Below are positions 59,338-64,000 of a DNA stretch of 64,000 bases, in pieces. The notes below the pieces were generated by a model. It was not told where the DNA came from, ran no database searches, and saw nothing but the letters and a program-made list of their open reading frames with translations. The DNA is taken from the NCBI RefSeq assembly GCF_007556595.1, contig NZ_VJNB01000006.1, positions 1 to 64,000 of the forward strand, read 5' to 3'. The stretch comes from Tepidimonas alkaliphilus. GTDB taxonomy: Bacteria; Pseudomonadota; Gammaproteobacteria; Burkholderiales; Burkholderiaceae_C. The translations under genes and the position numbers were made by a program. Within the stretch, counting starts at the first letter, position 1; every line of letters begins with the position of its first letter.

Positions 59338-60663
59338 TCAACCCAAGGCGTCGCGCAAGCGATGCCAAGCCATGCCCAGCGCCAGCAGCGGCGTGCGCAG
59401 CCATGGCCCGCCGGGAAAGGGCAGGTGGCGCAGACGCGCCAGCACATCGAAGCGCTCAGTCTGCGCGCATACTGCTTCGGCCACCAAGCGGCCAGCCAAC
59501 CCGGTCAGCGCCACGCCGTGACCGCTAAAGCCCTGCAAGTAATAGATGCGATCGCTGATCCGCCCAAAATCGGGCGCGCGATCCATCGTGATGTCCACAA
59601 AGCCGCCCCACAAGTGCGTCAGGCGCACGCCGCGCAATGGCGGAAACACCGCCTCCATGCGCCGCTGCAGGGTCTGGCGCAGCCGTGGCGGCGTCATCGT
59701 CGTGTAGCTGACCCGTCCGCCAAACAGCAGCCGGTGGTCGGCGCTGACGCGAAAATAATCCAGCACGACATTGTTGTCGCACACCGCCGCGCGGCTCGGA
59801 ATCAACGCCGCCGCCCGCGTCGGCTCCAGCGGCTCGGTGGCCACGATGTAGGTGCCCACCGGCATCACGCGGGCGTGGATCGAGGGCAGCACGCCAGGCC
59901 CATGCTCCGGCAGCAAGCAATTGCCCGCCACCACCGCCAGCTCGGCCTGCACCTCGCCGGCATCGGTCACCGCGCGCACGCCCGTGGCGGTGCGCTCCAG
60001 CCGCCGCACGGCGCTGCCTTCGTGCAGCACGGCGCCAGCTTGCAGCGCCGCCTGGGCCAAGCCCAAGGTGTATTTCAGCGGATGCAGATGCCCGGAGACG
60101 CGCTCCAGCGCGGCGGCGACGTAGCGCGGGCTGTCCACCCAGGCGCGCAGCGCCGCTCCCTCGGCCCACTCAGTGGCGAAGTCGTAGTCGCGCGCCAGCG
60201 CCTCCATTTCGGCGCGCAGCTGGCGCGCCTTGCGCGGGCGATCGGCCACATAGACATAGCCGCGGCGCCATTCGCAGTCGATGCGATGGCGCTGCACACG
60301 CTGCTCGATGAGCTCCACCGCCTCCAGCGACCATTGCCATGCCTGACGCGCGAGATCCCGGCCAAGCTGGCGCTCAAACGGCGCCATGCCGCTGGCGTAG
60401 CCGACGAGGGCCTGCCCGCCGTTGCGGCCGCTGGCGCCGCCGCCGACGCGACCGGCTTCCAGCACGATCACGCGGCGGCCGCGTTCGGCCAGCTCCAGCG
60501 CCGCGCTCAGCCCTGCCAACCCGGCGCCCACCACCACCACATCGGCGTGCACGCTGCCGCGCAGGGCAGGTTGCGGGGGCGGGCGGCGCACGCTGGCTTC
60601 GTAGTAGCTATCGGTGTTGAGCTGGGTATCCGAGCGCAACAAACTAGGGCGCATCCAGGTCAT
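59338..60663 (-). CDS. puuB: FAD-dependent gamma-glutamylputrescine oxidase-like protein
   Basis: DadA/PuuB-type FAD oxidoreductase of about 441 residues. The FAD motif is ADVVVVGAGLAGLSAALELAERG with GGGASGRNGGQAL. NNVVLDYFRVSADHRLLFGGRVS and the C-terminal YYLQGFSGHGVALTGLAGRLVAEA follow. It matches PuuB in both length and blocks. The ATG at 60663 is preceded by GTGAGA; an ATG at 60669 is six bases upstream. It is separated from puuD by the regulator and HAD genes. Confidence 0.87.
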   Translation of the reverse strand: MTWMRPSLLRSDTQLNTDSYYEASVRRPPPQPALRGSVHADVVVVGAGLAGLSAALELAERGRRVIVLEAGRVGGGASGRNGGQALVGYASGMAPFERQLGRDLARQAWQWSLEAVELIEQRVQRHRIDCEWRRGYVYVADRPRKARQLRAEMEALARDYDFATEWAEGAALRAWVDSPRYVAAALERVSGHLHPLKYTLGLAQAALQAGAVLHEGSAVRRLERTATGVRAVTDAGEVQAELAVVAGNCLLPEHGPGVLPSIHARVMPVGTYIVATEPLEPTRAAALIPSRAAVCDNNVVLDYFRVSADHRLLFGGRVSYTTMTPPRLRQTLQRRMEAVFPPLRGVRLTHLWGGFVDITMDRAPDFGRISDRIYYLQGFSGHGVALTGLAGRLVAEAVCAQTERFDVLARLRHLPFPGGPWLRTPLLALGMAWHRLRDALG

Positions 60664-60885
60664 AAGCATCTCACGCAACAGCGGCAAGCCGCCCGGCTCA
60701 GCAAGGTTGGCGCACGATACGGCCTACCGCGTGGCCGATCCGCGCCATTGGCTGTGGCGCCGCCAGGGCCACCGGGGGCGCGCCGCGGGGCTTTGTCACG
60801 CTACGGTCATGCAGGCTCCAAACAATGCGGGCACGCCCGCACGGGCGCGGGACGACGTGTCACTGTTGCAAGATCGGACTCTGCC
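60664..60885. other. Divergent gap between puuB and phoX
   Basis: This 222-base region separates divergent genes and should hold both promoters. I found no clear -10/-35 pair, Pho box or terminator. It is GC-rich throughout. Confidence 0.4.
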
Positions 60886-62799
60886 ATGGCCAAAGATTTT
60901 GACCTGATGGAAAACTCCAACCGCAGCGCCAATCCAACCATTTACGACGTGTCGGATCCGGCGCGGCGCATCTTCGTGCGCGGGGCGCTGGCCAGCGCCA
61001 CGGCGGCGCTGTTCGGCGGCGGCCTGCTGGCCGGCTGCGCCAGCACCGGCTCGTCCAAAGCCGCAGCGCTGGGCCGCGACATTGGCTTTGCCAGCGTGCC
61101 GATGCGCGATGTGGACGACGTGCTGGTGCCGCCAGGCTACACCGCGCGCGTGATTTGCCGCTGGGGCGACCCCGTCGGCATCGCCGGCAAGATGCCGGCC
61201 TTCAAGCCGGATGGTTCCAACAGCGCGGAGGAGCAGGCGGTGCAGCTCGGCATGCATCACGATGGGATGGCCTACTTCCCGCTGGACGGCAGCCGCCGCG
61301 GCCTGTTGGCGATCAACCATGAATATACCGACGATGGCCTGCTGCACCCGGACGGCATGAAGACCTGGACAGCGGACAAAGTGCGCAAGGCTCAGGCCGC
61401 GCACGGCGTGTCCATCGTCGAGGTGGAAGCTACCCCCAACGGCTGGCGCCAAGTGCTGCCCTCCAAGTATGCGCGCCGCATCACCGCCGCCACCCCTATG
61501 CTGATCAGCGGCCCTGCCGCCGGCCACACCTGGATGAAAACCGCCGCCGATCCAACCGGCACGCGGGTCTTGGGCACGCTCAACAACTGCGCCAACGGCT
61601 ACACGCCGTGGGGCACCTACTTGACCTGCGAGGAAAACTTCATCAATTACTTCCATGGGCCGGACAACCCCGACGAACATGGCAAGCGCTGGGGCCTGAA
61701 GAAGGGCGGCGCGGGCTACCGCTGGCACGAGTTCGACGAGCGCTTTGACGCCACCAAGCACCCCAACGAACCGAACCGCTTCGGCTGGGTGGTCGAAATC
61801 GACCCGATGGACCCCTCGATGACGCCGATCAAGCGCACCGCGCTCGGCCGCGCGGCGCACGAGGGGGCGACGGTGGCGCTCACCGACGACGGTCGCGCGG
61901 TGGTGTACATGGGCGAGGACGCGCGCTTCGAATACATCTACAAGTTCGTCAGCCGCGACCGCGTCAAACCCGGCGGCTTTGCCGCCAACCGCGACCTGCT
62001 CGACCACGGCACGCTGTATGTGGCGAAATTCAATGCCGACGGCACCGGCGAGTGGCTGCCGCTGGTGCACGACCGCGGGCCGCTGACCGCGGCCAATGGC
62101 TTTGCCAACCAGGGCGCGGTGCTGATCAAGGCGCGCCAGGCCAGCGACCTGTTGGGCGCCACCAAAATGGACCGCCCCGAATGGACCGCGGTGGACCCGA
62201 TCAGCAAAGAGGTCTATTGCACGCTGACCAACAACAGCAACCGCGGCCGCGACAAGAGCCCGGGCGTGGATGCGGCCAACCCGCGCGCCAACAACACCAT
62301 GGGTCATATCATCCGCTGGAAAGAAAGCGGCGACCTGGACGCCACACGCTTTACCTGGAGCCACTTCGTGCTGGCAGGCGACCCCTCGTTGCCGCGCGCG
62401 GAGGCCAAAGGCAACATTCGGGGCGACATCTTCGGCAGCCCCGATGGCCTTTGGGTCGATCCGCGCGGCGTGCTGTGGATCCAAACCGACGTGTCCACCT
62501 CCACGCTGGGCAAAGGCGACTACGTCAACCTGCCGAACAACCAAATGCTGGCCTGCGACCCGACCAAAGGCGAGATTCGCCGTTTCCTGGTTGGCCCGCG
62601 CGGCTGTGAGGTGACCGGCATCACGATGACGCCGGATTTGCGCACGATGTTCATCAACATCCAGCACCCCGGCGAAAGCCCCAGTGAGCGCAGCGACCCG
62701 GACGAGCCGATGAAATTTTCACGCTGGCCAGATGGCGGCCGTCCGCGCTCGGCCACCGTGGTCATCACCAAAAACGATGGCGGGGTGATCGGACTGTAA
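60886..62799 (+). CDS. phoX: PhoX-family alkaline phosphatase, predicted Tat-exported lipoprotein
   Basis: Calcium/iron-dependent phosphatase of the PhoX (DUF839) family that releases phosphate from organic esters outside the cytoplasm. It has 637 residues. The signal has RRIFVRGALASATAALFGGG, a twin-arginine type, followed by the lipobox LLAGC. Family blocks include LLAINHEYTDDGLLHPDG, TYLTCEENFINYFHG and GSPDGLWVDPRGVLWIQTD. The ATG at 60886 is used; the second methionine at residue 8 is an alternative. The terminator at 62852-62887 follows. Confidence 0.9.
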   Translation: MAKDFDLMENSNRSANPTIYDVSDPARRIFVRGALASATAALFGGGLLAGCASTGSSKAAALGRDIGFASVPMRDVDDVLVPPGYTARVICRWGDPVGIAGKMPAFKPDGSNSAEEQAVQLGMHHDGMAYFPLDGSRRGLLAINHEYTDDGLLHPDGMKTWTADKVRKAQAAHGVSIVEVEATPNGWRQVLPSKYARRITAATPMLISGPAAGHTWMKTAADPTGTRVLGTLNNCANGYTPWGTYLTCEENFINYFHGPDNPDEHGKRWGLKKGGAGYRWHEFDERFDATKHPNEPNRFGWVVEIDPMDPSMTPIKRTALGRAAHEGATVALTDDGRAVVYMGEDARFEYIYKFVSRDRVKPGGFAANRDLLDHGTLYVAKFNADGTGEWLPLVHDRGPLTAANGFANQGAVLIKARQASDLLGATKMDRPEWTAVDPISKEVYCTLTNNSNRGRDKSPGVDAANPRANNTMGHIIRWKESGDLDATRFTWSHFVLAGDPSLPRAEAKGNIRGDIFGSPDGLWVDPRGVLWIQTDVSTSTLGKGDYVNLPNNQMLACDPTKGEIRRFLVGPRGCEVTGITMTPDLRTMFINIQHPGESPSERSDPDEPMKFSRWPDGGRPRSATVVITKNDGGVIGL

Positions 62800-62851
62800 G
62801 CGCCTGGGTGCAAGGATGCGGGCCTTGCGCCCGCTCGCTGACGCGCCACGC

Positions 62852-62887
62852 AGCCGGCCTGCGGCCCTGTCCGCAAGCCGGCTTTTT
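62852..62887 (+). terminator. Intrinsic terminator downstream of phoX
   Basis: Two nested stem parts, AGCCGGC (62852-62858) with GCCGGCT (62877-62883) and TGCGG (62860-62864) with CCGCA (62871-62875), form a long hairpin followed by TTTTTCTT. It ends phoX and touches the 3' end of the convergent metallo-hydrolase gene. Confidence 0.88.
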
Positions 62888-62889
62888 CT

Positions 62890-63786
62890 TCACAGCGCAT
62901 TGACCGGAATTTTCAAATACGACAGCCCGTTGTCCTCTGGCGGCGGCATGCGGCCCGCCCGCATGTTGACCTGCACCGACGGCAGCATCAACGCAGGCAG
63001 CGGCAACTGGGCATCGCGCTGCTGTCGCATCTGCACGAAGGCGGCTTCGTCCACGCCTTGGTGCACGTGCACGTTGCGGCGCTTTTGCTCGCCCACCGTC
63101 GTCACCCAGCTTGGCGGCTGCCCAGGCGCCGGGTAATCGTGGCACAGGTAGAGCTGGGTGTCATCGGGCAAGCTGAAAATCTTTTGAATGGAGCGGTAAA
63201 GCGCCGGGGCGCTGCCGCCCGGAAAATCGCAGCGCGCAGTGCCATAGTCGGGCCTAAACAAGGTATCGCCGACAAAAGCCACGCGGCGCGGCGGCGTGGA
63301 TTCGACGTCGGTGACCACGTAGGTCATGCACGCCGGGGTATGGCCCGGCGTATGCAGCGCTTGCACCGGCAAACCTCCGATCTCGAACGTCTCGCCGTCG
63401 TGCAACAGACGATCAAACTGGCGCCCGTCGCGGGCGAACTCCGTCCCCGCGTTGAAAAGTTTGCCAAAAACCTGCTGCACGGTGATGATCTCAGCCCCAA
63501 TGGCCAGCTGCCCTCCCAGTTGTTGCTGCAGGTACGGAGCCGCCGACAAATGATCGGCGTGCACATGCGTCTCCAGCAGCCACTGCACTTTCAAGCCCAA
63601 AGCCCGCACGCGTTCGATCACCCGATCGGCGCTGGCGGTGGAGGTGCGTCCGCTGTTGGGATCGTAATCCAACACGCTGTCGATGATGGCGCTGTGACCC
63701 GTTTGGCGATCCCAAGCCAAATGCGTCACGGTGTGCGTGACCGGATCAAAAAACGACTCAATGCTCAAGCGGCCTTGTTCGGACAT
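62890..63786 (-). CDS. Metallo-beta-lactamase-fold hydrolase, persulfide dioxygenase-like
   Basis: A 298-residue protein of the ETHE1/GloB-like group. The metal site has THVHADHLSAA, HTPGHTPACMTY, GDTLF and LYLCHDYPAPG. The N-terminal FFDPVTHTVTHLAWD is typical of ETHE1-like proteins. Persulfide dioxygenase activity is likely, but rhodanese or glyoxalase II-like activity is possible. It is preceded upstream by the terminator of the next minus-strand gene. Confidence 0.82.
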   Translation of the reverse strand: MSEQGRLSIESFFDPVTHTVTHLAWDRQTGHSAIIDSVLDYDPNSGRTSTASADRVIERVRALGLKVQWLLETHVHADHLSAAPYLQQQLGGQLAIGAEIITVQQVFGKLFNAGTEFARDGRQFDRLLHDGETFEIGGLPVQALHTPGHTPACMTYVVTDVESTPPRRVAFVGDTLFRPDYGTARCDFPGGSAPALYRSIQKIFSLPDDTQLYLCHDYPAPGQPPSWVTTVGEQKRRNVHVHQGVDEAAFVQMRQQRDAQLPLPALMLPSVQVNMRAGRMPPPEDNGLSYLKIPVNAL

Positions 63787-63809
63787 GACCCCGTCTCCTC
63801 AAAGGCGTC

Positions 63810-63835
63810 AAAAAACCCGGCCCTGGGGGCCGGGG
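63810..63835 (-). terminator. Intrinsic terminator downstream of the right-edge gene
   Basis: On the minus strand CCCGGCCC and GGGCCGGG form a perfect eight-base stem with a three-base loop followed by TTTTTT. It ends transcription of the partial right-edge gene and separates it from the metallo-hydrolase gene. Confidence 0.85.
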
Positions 63836-63873
63836 CCTTATTCACGAAAGGTTGGCAGCCGATGGGTTTAGGC

Positions 63874-64000
63874 TTACAGCGGTTTGGTGGCGAAATACCA
63901 ATCTTTCATCGCGTAGCCTTCGCCCTTGCGCGCTTCAATCGCCTGCGGCGTCTTCGGCGGCGGCACGATCACGTCACAACCCGGCGTCCAGCCTTCCGGC
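63874..64000 (-). CDS. Probable peroxiredoxin, only C-terminus visible
   Basis: About 41 C-terminal residues are in the window; the remainder lies to the right. The visible end reads GWTPGCDVIVPPPKTPQA and finishes KDWYFATKPL, which resembles the end of 1-Cys/AhpC-like peroxiredoxins. The TAA stop is at 63874-63876. The assignment rests on this short stretch alone. Confidence 0.6.
   Translation of the reverse strand, partial: PEGWTPGCDVIVPPPKTPQAIEARKGEGYAMKDWYFATKPL

Noticed and set aside
59221-60885. Long upstream extension of the phoX frame
   Set aside because: The part before 60886 is antisense to puuB and the HAD gene and has low-complexity composition. The signal peptide shows the real start at 60886.

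Overview
The window is very GC-rich chromosomal DNA from a betaproteobacterium, most likely order Burkholderiales and close to the Comamonadaceae. This rests on gene content and order: argS-SPOR-dsbA, lptAB-rpoN, mnmG-rsmG-parA-parB, flhDC, a paaX-led phenylacetate operon with a branched-chain-type ABC transporter inside it, and a betaproteobacterial-looking small RNA. I cannot name the genus. No insertion sequence, prophage, tRNA, rRNA or CRISPR array was recognised. No gap between genes exceeds about 300 bases.

Layout. 1-5.8 kb: a lysine module (divergent argP regulator, LysE/ArgO exporter, lysine 2-monooxygenase davB, 5-aminovaleramide amidase davA cut by the left edge), a DUF2237 gene and an agmatinase-family ureohydrolase. 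5.85-13.2 kb: housekeeping genes on the plus strand (argS, SPOR protein, dsbA, lptA, lptB, rpoN, an RlmL-like RNA methyltransferase). 13.2-13.4 kb: a small RNA locus of four stem-loops with an anti-Shine-Dalgarno loop. 13.4-28.7 kb: phenylacetate catabolism on the minus strand, paaX then paaI-K-A-B-C-D-E, livK-H-MG-F, paaZ and paaJ. 28.7-30.4 kb: flhDC and a cobalamin adenosyltransferase. 30.5-31.2 kb: a PIN-domain toxin-antitoxin pair. 31.3-38.6 kb: a D-lactate dehydrogenase-like oxidase, a membrane methyltransferase, parB, parA, rsmG, mnmG and a PD-(D/E)XK-like ORF running into mnmG, with parS-like sites. 38.8-43.4 kb: a small membrane protein, a PAS-GGDEF-EAL protein, an Aer-like chemoreceptor and an FNR-type regulator. 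43.5-48.6 kb: an LpxL-like acyltransferase, an aldehyde dehydrogenase, a HepT-MntA pair and SelO. 48.6-60.7 kb: polyamine uptake and breakdown (potFGHI, spuC, puuA, puuD, a MocR regulator, a HAD phosphatase, puuB). 60.9-64 kb: phoX, a metallo-beta-lactamase-fold enzyme and the end of a probable peroxiredoxin.

How the genes work together. Several blocks remove nitrogen from basic amino acids and polyamines. Lysine can be exported or oxidised through 5-aminovaleramide, and agmatine-like guanidines can be hydrolysed. Putrescine can be imported and degraded through a glutamylated route (PuuA, PuuB, a PuuC-like dehydrogenase, PuuD) or by transamination (SpuC). The Paa block activates phenylacetate to its CoA ester, epoxidises and opens the ring, and thiolyses the product; the paaF, paaG and paaH steps are not in the window. 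FlhDC, an Aer-like receptor, a c-di-GMP protein and an FNR-type sensor suggest a motile bacterium that responds to oxygen. The parABS and mnmG-rsmG cluster suggests a position near the replication origin, but no origin or dnaA is visible.
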